64,000 nt of DNA from Yersinia kristensenii (lineage in GTDB: Bacteria; Pseudomonadota; Gammaproteobacteria; Enterobacterales; Enterobacteriaceae): contig NZ_UHIY01000001.1 of the NCBI RefSeq assembly GCF_900460525.1, forward strand, positions 372,001-436,000. The letters are read 5' to 3'. The notes below the pieces were generated by a model. It was not told the origin of the DNA and searched no databases. It was given only the letters and a program-made list of their open reading frames with translations. Each line of letters begins with the position of its first letter. Within the stretch, counting starts at the first letter, position 1. Below are positions 1-8,716 of this stretch, piece by piece. The position numbers were made by a program, and so were the translations under genes.

Positions 1-202
1 CTTGAATTTACCGCAAATTATCGGCGGTAAAAAGTTGGTTTATACCGGCAAAAATATGCCCCTGACCTCATTAAGTGAACTGATGAGTACCGAGCAAGAT
101 TCGCCATTATTACAGGAACTGCAAGTCATTTTGCGCGAAACTGATGGATTGTGGTCAAAAGCCGCCGAAGATTTTGTCCTGGCGCACGCCCAAGAGATTT
201 AA
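1..202 (+). CDS. C-terminal fragment of an unidentified protein
   Basis: The reading frame is open from the left edge and ends in TAA at 200-202, so about the last 66 residues are visible. The TTG at base 2 is probably an internal leucine codon, because no ribosome binding site can be seen. The fragment has a hydrophobic strand near IIGGKKLVYTG followed by an acidic helical tail. I do not recognise the family. The gene converges on the ArsR-type regulator across a 9-bp hairpin. ArsR genes often sit next to redox enzymes, but nothing here proves a link. Confidence 0.5.
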   Translation, partial: LNLPQIIGGKKLVYTGKNMPLTSLSELMSTEQDSPLLQELQVILRETDGLWSKAAEDFVLAHAQEI

Positions 203-213
203 CCTGCCAATCA

Positions 214-239
214 AGGGCGGTTGATATCATAACCGCCCT
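214..239. terminator. Bidirectional terminator hairpin
   Basis: A perfect 9-bp stem, AGGGCGGTT / AACCGCCCT, with an 8-nt loop lies between two convergent genes. The T-tract is weak on both sides. It probably ends both the left-edge gene and the ArsR-family gene. Confidence 0.6.
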
Positions 240-243
240 CAAC

Positions 244-591
244 TCACTCTTCCGGTAGATGTTTTGCCGTCGACTCATCGGTAGTCGCATCATTGGCTAC
301 CGCATTGAGCAACACATCCAATAAGCCGGGGAAACGGGCATCAATATCATCGCGCCGCAGTGATAACAAACTCTCGCGACCACAAGGCCGTTGCCAGATA
401 ACACCACTTTCCCGCAATACACGCCAATGATGTGTCAGGGTAGATTTAGATAAACCTTGCACCAAAGTGCCACAGGCATGTTCGCCACCCGCAGCCAATC
501 TACGCACCACCGCCAACCGCAGTGGATTACCTAAAGCCGTCAGCACATTTTCCAGCCGGATCTGCTCACGCTCAGGATGATTTGCAATCAT
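244..591 (-). CDS. ArsR-family winged-helix transcriptional regulator
   Basis: A 115-residue protein of usual ArsR size. The N-terminal half carries the family pattern LxALGNPLRLAVVRRLA (about residues 18-34), then a recognition helix around SKSTLTHHWRVLRESG (residues 49-64), then a beta-wing with RPCGRESLLSLRRDD. The classic ELCVCDL metal site is absent; there is only one cysteine in HACGTL and one in the wing. It may therefore sense something other than arsenite, such as redox state or a small molecule. The last 20 residues are acidic. It is divergent from the EF-G gene and separated from it by about 350 bp that contain a strong palindrome. Autoregulation or control of a neighbour is likely but unproven. 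Confidence 0.85.
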   Translation of the reverse strand: MIANHPEREQIRLENVLTALGNPLRLAVVRRLAAGGEHACGTLVQGLSKSTLTHHWRVLRESGVIWQRPCGRESLLSLRRDDIDARFPGLLDVLLNAVANDATTDESTAKHLPEE

Positions 592-791
592 AGTGTTCCT
601 ATTAATAAGTCACAGACGACGAACAAATTCCCCGTCAAACTGCCAGATTCGACCATATAAAACGGCCCTTAGCGGGCGGCAATATAGCCTATACTCCATT
701 TTGGCCCTACTAAAAATTCTAGTGCAATGATGAAAACCCCCTCAACCATTGCTCAACACTATTATTGCACAGTTTTAGAACAAACAATTAA

Positions 792-815
792 ATTGTACGT
801 GTATATTCGTACAAT
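792..815. promoter_or_regulatory. Operator-like palindrome upstream of the EF-G gene
   Basis: A perfect inverted repeat, ATTGTACG / CGTACAAT, with 8-bp arms and an 8-bp spacer, sits 126-149 bp before the EF-G start in the divergent region shared with the ArsR-type gene. Its size and symmetry fit a dimeric winged-helix regulator. TATACT at 821-826 just downstream could be a -10 box, but no convincing -35 box is spaced correctly. Confidence 0.45.
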
Positions 816-830
816 GAGATTATACTAGTG

Positions 831-845
831 GTGATCAAGTGATCA
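831..845. repeat. Short direct repeat GTGATCA, two copies
   Basis: GTGATCA occurs at 831-837 and 839-845, one base apart. Each copy contains the palindrome TGATCA and a Dam site. It lies in the leader of the EF-G gene, just after the palindrome at 792-815. It could be a second regulatory site, or chance. Confidence 0.3.
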
Positions 846-940
846 TTAGCAGCAACGCTGAACTTAAACCAAACTCACAACTTCCCGGTAGGGCATCAAA
901 CCGCCCGCCCCGAAATTGCCATCATCACTAAGGACTTAAT

Positions 941-3049
941 ATGGCACGTAAAACTCCTATCGAGCGCTATCGCAACATTGGTATCTCAGCCCACATCGAC
1001 GCCGGTAAAACCACCACTACCGAGCGTATTTTGTTCTACACCGGCGTCAGTCATAAGCTGGGTGAAGTGCATGATGGCGGCGCGGCTACTGACTGGATGG
1101 CACAGGAGCAGGAACGTGGCATTACCATTACATCGGCTGCCGTGACCTGCTTCTGGAAAGGGATGGACGGAACCTTACCTGAGCACCGCATCAATATTAT
1201 CGACACCCCCGGGCACGTGGATTTCACCATTGAAGTGGAACGTTCCATGCGGGTGCTTGATGGTGCGGTCATGGTGTATGACGCGGTCGGTGGCGTGCAG
1301 CCACAATCCGAAACCGTCTGGCGTCAGGCCAATAAATATCGTGTTCCACGCTTGGCATTCGTTAATAAAATGGATCGTCCCGGCGCTGATTTTTTCCGCG
1401 TACGCCAGATGATGATTGACCGTCTGAAGGCCAATCCGGTGCCCATTGTGATCCCCATCGGCAGTGAAGAGCACTTCACCGGCGTGGTAGATTTGCGGCT
1501 GATGCGCGCCATTATCTGGGATGAAGCTTCTCAGGGCATGACCTTTAGCTATGAACCCATCCCAGAAAACTTGCTGGCGACCGCCAATGAATGGCGCGAG
1601 AAAATGGTGTCAGAGGCGGCTGAAGCCTCTGAAGCGCTGATGACAGAATATCTGGAAACCGGCGACCTGACGGTGGATGAAATTACCCAAGGTCTGCGCA
1701 TCCGGACGATTGCCGGTGAAATTCAACCGATGATGTGCGGCAGTGCTTTTAAGAACAAAGGTGTGCAACGCATGTTGGATGCGGTGGTTGAACTGATGCC
1801 ATCACCAATAGATATTCCGCCGGTCAGCGGCACAGATGAAGACGGTAACGAAGTGAATCGTAAAGCTGATGATAATGAAAAATTCTCGGCGCTGGCATTC
1901 AAATTAATGACCGACCCCTATGTCGGCCAGCTGACTTTCGTGCGCGTCTATTCTGGGGTGCTGAGCAAAGGCGACAGTGTTTACAACCCGATTCGCGGCA
2001 AAAAAGAGCGTATTGGCCGTATTGTTCAGATGCATGCTAATAACCGGATTGAAGTGGATGAAATTCGCGCCGGTGATATTGCCGCCTGTGTCGGCTTGAA
2101 AGATGTCACCACCGGAGAAACCCTGTGTGACCCGGATGCGGTGATTACACTGGTGCGCATGGAATTCCCTGAGCCGGTTATTTCGCAAGCCATTGAACCG
2201 AAGACCAAAGCCGATCAAGAGAAAATGGGTATCGCACTGCAACGGCTGGCGTCGGAAGATCCGTCATTCCGCATCCGGACTGATGAAGAGTCCGGCCAGA
2301 CCATTATCTCCGGCATGGGGGAATTACATCTGGAGATAGTTGTCGACCGCATGAAACGTGAGTTCGGTGTGGAAGCCAATATTGGTAAACCGCAGGTGAC
2401 TTACCGTGAAACAGTGCGCAAGACTGTGACGGACGTTGAAGGTAAATTTGTCCGTCAATCCGGCGGTAAAGGGCAATACGGCCATGTGGTCTTTACCCTC
2501 GAACCGCAAGCACCGGGCAGCGGTTTCGCTTTTGTTGATGCAACTAAAGGCGGCGTGGTGCCGCGTGAATATATCGGTGCCGTAGAAAAAGGGGTGATCG
2601 AAGCCACTAACACTGGGGTTCTAGCCGGTTATCCCGTCGTAGATGTGAAAGTGACCCTGACGTTCGGTTCTTATCATGAAGTGGATTCATCGGAACTGGC
2701 GTTTAAAATGGCCGCCATCTTTGGTTTTAAAGAAGCGGTTAAGCGCGCCTCGCCGGTGATCCTCGAGCCCGTGATGAGCGTCGAAGTGGAAACACCGGAA
2801 GAATATGCCGGTAGTGTGATGGGTGACCTTTCTTCTCGCCGTGGCTTGGTGCAAGGCATGGAAGAGATGGTCGGTGGCGGGAAAATTATTCGAGCGGAAG
2901 TGCCGTTATCAGAAATGTTCGGTTACTCCACCGTGTTGCGTTCCATGTCACAGGGCCGCGCGACTTATACTATGGAGTTCAAGCATTACGCCGAAGCGCC
3001 CCGTAATGTGGCCGATGCCATTATTGCCGCGCGGGGTAATAAAGGCTAA
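941..3049 (+). CDS. fusA2: Elongation factor G, stand-alone second copy
   Basis: A full-length, 702-residue translational GTPase that catalyses ribosomal translocation and, with RRF, recycling. Domain I has the P-loop [12 protein letters not shown] (about 17-28), switch I ending in [14 protein letters not shown] and NKMD. Domains II-V follow, with the conserved [18 protein letters not shown] and [12 protein letters not shown] segments. It is not in the usual rpsL-rpsG-fusA-tuf operon, so it is most likely a paralogue. It departs from standard EF-G at the switch I entry, where [10 protein letters not shown] replaces the usual HDGAATMDWM, and at many other positions. The ATG follows AAGGAC at a normal distance. 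The gene stands alone between a long leader and a terminator. The symbol is a label for a second copy. The alternative is the only EF-G gene, relocated. Confidence 0.9.
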   Translation: MARKTPIERYRNIGISAHIDAGKTTTTERILFYTGVSHKLGEVHDGGAATDWMAQEQERGITITSAAVTCFWKGMDGTLPEHRINIIDTPGHVDFTIEVERSMRVLDGAVMVYDAVGGVQPQSETVWRQANKYRVPRLAFVNKMDRPGADFFRVRQMMIDRLKANPVPIVIPIGSEEHFTGVVDLRLMRAIIWDEASQGMTFSYEPIPENLLATANEWREKMVSEAAEASEALMTEYLETGDLTVDEITQGLRIRTIAGEIQPMMCGSAFKNKGVQRMLDAVVELMPSPIDIPPVSGTDEDGNEVNRKADDNEKFSALAFKLMTDPYVGQLTFVRVYSGVLSKGDSVYNPIRGKKERIGRIVQMHANNRIEVDEIRAGDIAACVGLKDVTTGETLCDPDAVITLVRMEFPEPVISQAIEPKTKADQEKMGIALQRLASEDPSFRIRTDEESGQTIISGMGELHLEIVVDRMKREFGVEANIGKPQVTYRETVRKTVTDVEGKFVRQSGGKGQYGHVVFTLEPQAPGSGFAFVDATKGGVVPREYIGAVEKGVIEATNTGVLAGYPVVDVKVTLTFGSYHEVDSSELAFKMAAIFGFKEAVKRASPVILEPVMSVEVETPEEYAGSVMGDLSSRRGLVQGMEEMVGGGKIIRAEVPLSEMFGYSTVLRSMSQGRATYTMEFKHYAEAPRNVADAIIAARGNKG

Positions 3050-3069
3050 CTCACTGTAATAACAAAACG

Positions 3070-3093
3070 CCGCTGGTTAATCCTGACCAGCGG
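3070..3093 (+). terminator. Terminator of the EF-G gene
   Basis: An 8-bp stem, CCGCTGGT / ACCAGCGG, with an 8-nt loop is followed by TATTTTCACTGTTATTTTTT. It lies 20 bp after the EF-G stop and overlaps the last codons of the convergent effector-like gene. Confidence 0.7.
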
Positions 3094-4447
3094 TATTTTC
3101 ACTGTTATTTTTTACACTGTCTAATACGGCGTTAAATGTATCCCTGGCGATATTCCCACCTGTTTTTAAACAAAGTGTTAACAGCGAGTTTCCGTTCTTA
3201 TCTGTGGCGGCAATAAATCCTTCCTCTTCTAACAGTAATAAATAGTCTAACAATCCAAAAAATGCGATTGCCGCCTCCTTATCGCCCCTCTTTATGGCCT
3301 GAAAAAAAATGTGATCCTCCGTTGGGTTTTTTATATCCAATAACTCAGCACGTTGGTTCTCTGGTATCAACTCGAGTAACTTGCCATATGCTTTTATGCT
3401 GCTAACATGCCCTCCCAGCATTGCCATATGCAGACCTGGAATGCCACGGTCATCTTTGGCGTCCAGCACTTCCTTACGCCGTTCCTCAGGTATACATTCA
3501 ATTAACCGTCCTAAAGCAAGCACTATTAAATATTCTCCCTGTTGTAAGGCGTAGTAAAGTATAGGCATGTCATCTGATTTGTTGACATTAAAAATGTCAT
3601 AAATTTCATTTGGAGATAACAGAGATTCTTCTATTATCTTATTAACTAATTTAATCACCTCCAACGGGAAATTATTTATTACCAACAACATGAGTAAGCG
3701 ACCAGAGGGAACCAATGGTAATTGGTTGTTAATTAGGGTCAATTCTCTATCACTGTTTCGCTGCCGAACGGAAAGGATATTAGGATCTTCACAGATGGAT
3801 GCTGTTGTTATATTGACACAATCATTCTGATAATACTCAAAGTAATCTTTTTCCTCTAAGTAATTTTTTAATGTGTGAGTTTCAAGCAATGATAAATCAT
3901 AGATTTTACAACGTACTGTATGGTTTGTGACATTAGGATCATAAAAATTTATAACATAATACAATCTATTATCACGTTTAATACTCAGACGCACTGCCAT
4001 AGCATGATAATAATTCGCTAAAAATAATGCCAAGTGAGTTTCACCATGGCTTTCCATAGTTTTAAAAATATCGGCCAACATACGGCCAAAATCATTATTA
4101 TCTATCAGATATACTGTCTGTGATTTTTCAATAATTTCCTTGTAATATAATTCAACCTCACTAGTGACATGGTTCTGTATGCTCTTAGGGGTAGCGAAAT
4201 CACTCATTTTCACTTTACCACGAACCATATTATTAAGTACATCAAGAGCATATTGTGCAGCCAAGTGACGGCAAACTATTTGGTTTCCATCATCTTCACG
4301 GAAATTAAATTTGCAGTTATCATTTCTAATACTCCCGCCATGCTTTATCGAAAGATAAGGTATACGTTTAAATATCTCCTTTTCTTTCTGAGATTTGTTT
4401 TTAATTTTATTATTATAAACAGGAAACCCTAGACCGCCGATTTTCAC
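3077..4447 (-). CDS. EspL/ShET2-like type III effector, predicted cysteine protease
   Basis: A 456-residue protein resembling the ShET2/OspD and EspL family of type III secreted effectors; EspL is a cysteine protease that cleaves RHIM-containing host proteins. A candidate triad is Cys59 (IVCRH), His148 (YYHAM) and Asp170 (FYDPN). The His-to-Asp spacing of 22 residues matches the EspL triad as I recall it (Cys47, His131, Asp153). The C-terminal third holds ankyrin-like units, including ILYYALQQGEYLIV, GLHMAMLGGHVSSI and HIFFQAIKRGDKEAA, separated by ERRKEVLDAK / NQRAELLDIK linkers. There is no signal peptide, as expected for a type III effector. The start is GTG, directly after a very strong AAGGGGGAGG Shine-Dalgarno. 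The DNA is clearly more AT-rich than its neighbours, which suggests acquisition. No type III apparatus or chaperone gene is in the window. Family assignment is from recalled motifs. Confidence 0.75.
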   Translation of the reverse strand: MKIGGLGFPVYNNKIKNKSQKEKEIFKRIPYLSIKHGGSIRNDNCKFNFREDDGNQIVCRHLAAQYALDVLNNMVRGKVKMSDFATPKSIQNHVTSEVELYYKEIIEKSQTVYLIDNNDFGRMLADIFKTMESHGETHLALFLANYYHAMAVRLSIKRDNRLYYVINFYDPNVTNHTVRCKIYDLSLLETHTLKNYLEEKDYFEYYQNDCVNITTASICEDPNILSVRQRNSDRELTLINNQLPLVPSGRLLMLLVINNFPLEVIKLVNKIIEESLLSPNEIYDIFNVNKSDDMPILYYALQQGEYLIVLALGRLIECIPEERRKEVLDAKDDRGIPGLHMAMLGGHVSSIKAYGKLLELIPENQRAELLDIKNPTEDHIFFQAIKRGDKEAAIAFFGLLDYLLLLEEEGFIAATDKNGNSLLTLCLKTGGNIARDTFNAVLDSVKNNSENTAGQD

Positions 4448-4641
4448 CCCTCCCCCTTAACATAGCATTGATTAAAACCGCAGCATTAGATTCCCCTTAA
4501 TGCCAGCATCAATAAATAGGGTGAAACAATGAACTTCAAATAAATAAAATGTCATAAATATAAAAACAGCCAGAAGGAAATGATCTGCTGACAGATTTTA
4601 TATCAGCCAGATAGCAACCCAACATCTCCCTCGGCATAAAA

Positions 4642-5253
4642 TCAGAAGGTCACCGGCGTATTCACCCACAGCACTTTCGCGATTGACTGACCAATATTGC
4701 GATAGCCGTGGGGCACATTGCTGGGGAAATAAAAAGAATCGCCCACACTGAGGGTATAAGTCTCTTCGCCTAAATACAGCGCGACCTCTCCTTCCAGCAC
4801 ATAGCCCATCTCTTCGCCATGGTGTTCTATCTGCCCGTCACTGGCGATACCTGGCTCAATAATATGAATATTTCCCTGTAACAACCCGCCTTTGTGATGA
4901 TGAGTCAGGTTTTCCAGCGCGATACCGCCTTTCTTGTTGCGGTGAACAAAGCGTTTACGGATGCGCTGTTCTGGCTTTAATACCGGTGAGTCAGCCACCC
5001 AACTCTCTGCCATCAAATCAGAAATATTGGTTTCCAAAGCACTGGCCAGCCGGTGCAACATGGCCAGAGAGGGAGAGGCCACCTCATTTTCCAATTTGGA
5101 TAATAGACTCTCTGAGCACCCCACCTTGAGTGCCAACTGTTTTAGCGTAATGTCCTGCGCTAAACGGGCATGACGCAAACGCATCCCTAAATCAGATAAA
5201 ACAAAACCGCTGTTATCGCCGTTTTTTTTCATAAGTTGATATCTGCTGCTCAT
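4642..5253 (-). CDS. XRE-cupin transcriptional regulator
   Basis: A 203-residue protein. The N-terminal HTH_3 domain (about residues 20-77) contains LGMRLRHARLAQDITLKQLALKVGCSESLLSKLE. The C-terminal cupin (about 120-200) contains EHHGEEMGYVLEGEVALYLGEETYTL and GDSFYFPSNVPHGYRN. This is the architecture of PuuR-type regulators that sense a small molecule through the cupin. It is the last gene of the operon that starts with the binding protein at 10241, 64 bp after the DUF1989 gene. It probably regulates the whole operon through the palindrome at 10274-10290. The effector is unknown, perhaps the transported compound. Confidence 0.88.
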   Translation of the reverse strand: MSSRYQLMKKNGDNSGFVLSDLGMRLRHARLAQDITLKQLALKVGCSESLLSKLENEVASPSLAMLHRLASALETNISDLMAESWVADSPVLKPEQRIRKRFVHRNKKGGIALENLTHHHKGGLLQGNIHIIEPGIASDGQIEHHGEEMGYVLEGEVALYLGEETYTLSVGDSFYFPSNVPHGYRNIGQSIAKVLWVNTPVTF

Positions 5254-5265
5254 AGAAAGTCAAAC

Positions 5266-5287
5266 GCCCGGCCTATCCGTGCCGGGC
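5266..5287 (-). terminator. Hairpin between the DUF1989 and regulator genes
   Basis: A 7-bp GC-rich stem, GCCCGGC / GCCGGGC, with an 8-nt loop. The following sequence has only a short T-tract on the minus strand. It may reduce read-through into the regulator gene. Confidence 0.4.
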
Positions 5288-5317
5288 AACGTTATCACTA
5301 CAGAACACTATGGCCCA

Positions 5318-6016
5318 TTACCCGGCAACACTAAAATGCACATCCTGCGGGTTACAGCCATTGATTGGAACAATATCTTGCGGGCAAGCAGACATCACAA
5401 CAATGCAATCCAGCTCGGCGCGGATCTCGACATAATCCCCCGCTTGGCTCACCGTCGGTAACCAGGAAATGGTGTAATCCGGATTCACCGGGATGTTCAT
5501 CCACAGGTTCAAAGGTTGTGGCACTTCACGCGCACGTAGCCCAATAGCATTCAGCGCCAGACGCATATTATCAGCACAACTGTCGTGGTATTCAGTGATC
5601 CCCATATTGCTATACCGATAAAGGTCACAGGCGGCGATCAGGGTGTCATGCACCCCCGGCGAAGTATCCGTCAACAATGTGCCGATGATGCGGCGCTGGT
5701 TGGTGACTAATGCATCCCCCGGCTGAGGAATGATTTTATCAATAAATGCGCGAGTATGTTCCATGGATGAAAACTCACTCAAATCAGCACTATTGAATAA
5801 CCAGGTATCACACACCTGACTGCCGGGGGTGTTGATGATGCGGATAACCTGCCCTTGACTCAAACGCACCGCCCGGCCACAACGGGCAGGCACAGTATAG
5901 ACTTCGCCAAGGACGGGTGTCCCGTCGGCAGAAATGGGCGAGGATAAAGTAGTATTGGTGCCCAGCGCGCTACCGTTGTCTTTTTCACAGCAAGTCGGAT
6001 AAGTGTGGGTGCTCAT
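5318..6016 (-). CDS. DUF1989 (urea carboxylase-associated) family protein
   Basis: A 232-residue cytosolic protein with the DUF1989 hallmarks: an N-terminal strand GRAVRLSQGQVIRIINTPGSQVCDTWLF (about 48-75), HTRAFIDK, RRIIGTL, and a late PLNLWMNIPVNPDYTISWLP segment. Family members accompany urea, allophanate or amidine catabolism and some form metal-binding subunits. The start is ATG after AGGAG with a 6-nt gap. It overlaps the end of the amidohydrolase gene by 32 bp in another frame, a strong sign of translational coupling. In this operon it probably processes the compound released by the amidohydrolase. No catalytic role can be assigned from sequence alone. Confidence 0.8.
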   Translation of the reverse strand: MSTHTYPTCCEKDNGSALGTNTTLSSPISADGTPVLGEVYTVPARCGRAVRLSQGQVIRIINTPGSQVCDTWLFNSADLSEFSSMEHTRAFIDKIIPQPGDALVTNQRRIIGTLLTDTSPGVHDTLIAACDLYRYSNMGITEYHDSCADNMRLALNAIGLRAREVPQPLNLWMNIPVNPDYTISWLPTVSQAGDYVEIRAELDCIVVMSACPQDIVPINGCNPQDVHFSVAG

Positions 6017-7268
6017 GAGTAACTCCTATGGGTTGATTGGCCAGTTCTGTCAGGCAACAGGCTAATGCCTGCGCGCCGAGGTACAGATACTGAGGGTCTG
6101 TATATTCAGCCGGGTTATGGCTGATGCCGTTATGGCTGGGAACGAAAAACATACTGGTCGGGCAATGGCTGGCAAGATGCATGGCATCGTGAAAGGCACC
6201 TGAAGTCAGCGTCGTGGTATCTATCTGTAATGCCTGGGTGCAAGCATATTGTTGTGCCAATAACTGGGTATTGAATGCTACCGGTGGGTGGTTGAACACA
6301 CATTCGACCTGCACGTTTTCAGCCGCGATTTGCTGCATCCAATCATCAAACTGCGCTAATACCGCCGGGCTGGCATGACGAAAATCGAGGGTAAAGCTAG
6401 CGCGACCGGCAATAGTATTAATGGCGTTGGGTTCTACCTCCCAGCGGCCAAAAGTCAGGCGCAACTCATCGGCTGGCAGCGTGGCGGCCCATTGCTCTAG
6501 TTGTTGTGCTGTTTGGCGCGCCAGTGACATTGCATCTTTGCGCACCGCCATCGGGGTGGTGCCAGCATGAGCCGATTGCCCCAAACAGGTCACCTGATAC
6601 CAGCGCACTCCCTGAATTCCTTGCACCAATGCTAGCGGCAGATTGGCCTGCTCCAGCACCGGCCCCTGTTCAATATGCAGTTCGACAAAAGCGGCCATCG
6701 GCAGCGGCGCACGGCGCGGTAAATGAGCAAAACGCTGGTGGCAACTTTCCAGCGCCTGCGCCAAAGTCACGCCCTGTGCATCCTGATGATTCCGGTAACG
6801 CATTAAGCGCTGTGGTTGGACAAATGCACTCGACCCCATCGCGCCGGGAGAAAAACGGCTGCCCTCTTCATTCATCCACACCGCCACTTCAATTGGGCGT
6901 AAGGTGGTGATGCCCGTCTGAGCCAAAGCGCTCAAACATTCCATTCCGGCAATCACGCCGTAACAGCCATCAAGATTGCCGCCACCGGGCTGAGTATCAA
7001 TATGGCTGCCCGTCACCACGGGCGGTAAATCCTCACGACCAGCGCGGCGGATAAACAAGTTTGCGCAATCGTCAGTAATCACTTCGCAGCCTAATGTATA
7101 GGCCCAATCAATTAGCCAAGCGCGAGCATCTAACTCTTCTGCGGATAAAGCCTGCCGATTAACCCCACCATTCTCCAGTGCGCCAAAGCGGGCTAATTGT
7201 GCCAATTTCTCCAGCAACCGCTGTTGACTAATATGACCAGCGACCTGAACACCTGCACCATTAAGCAT
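5985..7268 (-). CDS. M20-family amidohydrolase/carbamoylase
   Basis: About 427 residues from the ATG at 7268, which follows TGGAGG with a 6-nt gap; an upstream ATG at 7286 overlaps that site and is less likely. The protein fits the Zn-dependent hydantoinase/carbamoylase (AllC/HyuC) branch of M20. It shows the metal-site motifs GSHIDTQPGGGNLDG, NEEGSRF and HIEQGP, the dimer-domain sequence SAHAGTTPM, and a late GAFHDAMHLA segment. Members hydrolyse allantoate, N-carbamoyl amino acids or beta-ureidopropionate. With the transporter and DUF1989 protein it suggests uptake and breakdown of an N-carbamoyl or ureido compound. Its start overlaps the ATPase stop by 8 bp. Confidence 0.88.
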   Translation of the reverse strand: MLNGAGVQVAGHISQQRLLEKLAQLARFGALENGGVNRQALSAEELDARAWLIDWAYTLGCEVITDDCANLFIRRAGREDLPPVVTGSHIDTQPGGGNLDGCYGVIAGMECLSALAQTGITTLRPIEVAVWMNEEGSRFSPGAMGSSAFVQPQRLMRYRNHQDAQGVTLAQALESCHQRFAHLPRRAPLPMAAFVELHIEQGPVLEQANLPLALVQGIQGVRWYQVTCLGQSAHAGTTPMAVRKDAMSLARQTAQQLEQWAATLPADELRLTFGRWEVEPNAINTIAGRASFTLDFRHASPAVLAQFDDWMQQIAAENVQVECVFNHPPVAFNTQLLAQQYACTQALQIDTTTLTSGAFHDAMHLASHCPTSMFFVPSHNGISHNPAEYTDPQYLYLGAQALACCLTELANQPIGVTHEHPHLSDLL

Positions 7269-8073
7269 TCCCGGCCTCCAGTTCATCTAATTGCAATGGG
7301 CGTTTAAACCATGGCGCAAGAAATGATTTCAACCGGTCAGTCTGCGGCTGGCGGAATAAGCTCGCGGGCGCGCCACTTTCAATAATTGAACCATCGGCCA
7401 TAAACACCACACGGGATGAAATTTTGGCGGCGAATGACATTTCGTGTGTCACCATCACCATGGTCATCCCGTTATTTGCCAGCGTTTTAATCACATCCAG
7501 CACCTCCTCCACCCGCTCAGGATCAAGAGCAGATGTTGGCTCATCAAGCAGCAATAGCTCTGGCTCCAAGGCCAATGATCTGGCAATGCCAACCCGCTGC
7601 TGCTGCCCACCGGATAACCGTGCCGGGCGAGCTTGCGCCTTATCCGACATGCCAACCTGCGCCAGTGCCGCCACCGCTTTCTTGCGCGCTTCATCGCGGG
7701 AGTGTTTTTTACCAAGAATCAACGGCGCACTGACATTTTCCAGCACCGTCATATGTGGCCACAGGTTGAACTGCTGGAATACCATCGCCAGTGGGCGGCG
7801 CACCTCAGCAATTAACGCCGCACTATCACGGTGTTTTAGCTCGCGCCCAGTGCTGCTATAGCCCAGCAACTGCCCTTTAATCAGAACCTCCCCCTCGTCA
7901 TAGGCTTCGAGGAAGTTCATGCAGCGCAAGGCGGTGGTTTTCCCTGACCCCGACGGGCCAATTAAGGTGACAATTTCACCGGTATTCACCGTTAAATTAA
8001 TCCCTGTCAACACCCGGTTGGCGGCAAAGGATTTGCCCAGATTGCGTAATTCAATAATGGGTTGGAGACTCAT
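7261..8073 (-). CDS. Amino-acid-type ABC transporter ATPase
   Basis: A 270-residue polar amino acid uptake (PAAT) ATPase: Walker A GPSGSGKTTA (about 38-47), Q-loop VFQQFNLWPHMTV, signature [17 protein letters not shown] and Walker [15 protein letters not shown], then the switch histidine in MVTHEMSFA. It energises import together with the two permeases and the binding protein encoded just upstream. The start is 4 bp after the stop of the preceding permease. It is slightly longer than GlnQ-type ATPases (about 240), with an acidic tail LDELEAGNA. Confidence 0.93.
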   Translation of the reverse strand: MSLQPIIELRNLGKSFAANRVLTGINLTVNTGEIVTLIGPSGSGKTTALRCMNFLEAYDEGEVLIKGQLLGYSSTGRELKHRDSAALIAEVRRPLAMVFQQFNLWPHMTVLENVSAPLILGKKHSRDEARKKAVAALAQVGMSDKAQARPARLSGGQQQRVGIARSLALEPELLLLDEPTSALDPERVEEVLDVIKTLANNGMTMVMVTHEMSFAAKISSRVVFMADGSIIESGAPASLFRQPQTDRLKSFLAPWFKRPLQLDELEAGNA

Positions 8074-8077
8074 GATG

Positions 8078-8716
8078 TTATCCCTCTATGGCCTGACGGC
8101 TAAGTAAGCGCACACCAACACTGACGCCTTGCGCCAGTAGCCAATAACTGAGAATCAACAAGGTATAAGGCACAATGTAGGTATAGGTGTTCGCGACTAT
8201 CTGCCCGGTGGTCATGGTCAGCTCAGGCACGGTGATAATTGAAGCCACGGCACTCTCTTTAATGGTCAAAATGAACTGGTTCCCTAGCAGCGGTAGACTA
8301 AAGCGCAATGCTTGTGGTGTTTGGATGTACCAAAAGCTTTTCCAGGCTGAAATATCATGTACTTGGGCCGCTTCCAGTTGCCCGTGCCCAATACTTTTCC
8401 AGGCGGTGCGAAAGATTTCGCCAAAATAGGCTGAGCTGTAAATGGCCAGCGATATCACTGTGGCCTCGACGGCACTTAGCGTCACACCAATGGCGGGCAA
8501 ACCGAAATAGAACACCGCCAGTTGCGCCAGATAAGGTGTGCCACGGATCAACCACACATAAGTGCGCCACGGCCAGAACAACCAGCGGCTATTACGGCAC
8601 ACCGCCTGCAAGATAAATCCCGCGCAAGCCCCGATGACCGCCGCACTCAGGCTGATGCCCAATGTGACGCCCAATGCACGAGCAAAGTCCGGCAAATACA
8701 GGAAGAAATCGTTCAT
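8078..8716 (-). CDS. Amino-acid-type ABC transporter permease
   Basis: A 212-residue HisM/GlnP-like inner-membrane permease with about five hydrophobic helices. The cytoplasmic EAA loop is EAAQVHDISAWKSFWYIQTPQALRFSLP (about 117-144). The conserved GTPYLAQLAVFYFGLP segment is present. The ATG follows GGAGA and overlaps the stop of the previous permease (ATGA, 4 bp). It pairs with the other permease to form the heterodimeric channel. Confidence 0.92.
   Translation of the reverse strand: MNDFFLYLPDFARALGVTLGISLSAAVIGACAGFILQAVCRNSRWLFWPWRTYVWLIRGTPYLAQLAVFYFGLPAIGVTLSAVEATVISLAIYSSAYFGEIFRTAWKSIGHGQLEAAQVHDISAWKSFWYIQTPQALRFSLPLLGNQFILTIKESAVASIITVPELTMTTGQIVANTYTYIVPYTLLILSYWLLAQGVSVGVRLLSRQAIEG

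Noticed and set aside
1051..1474. Minus-strand frames over the EF-G gene
   Set aside because: They are shadows of a highly conserved gene with no start signals.
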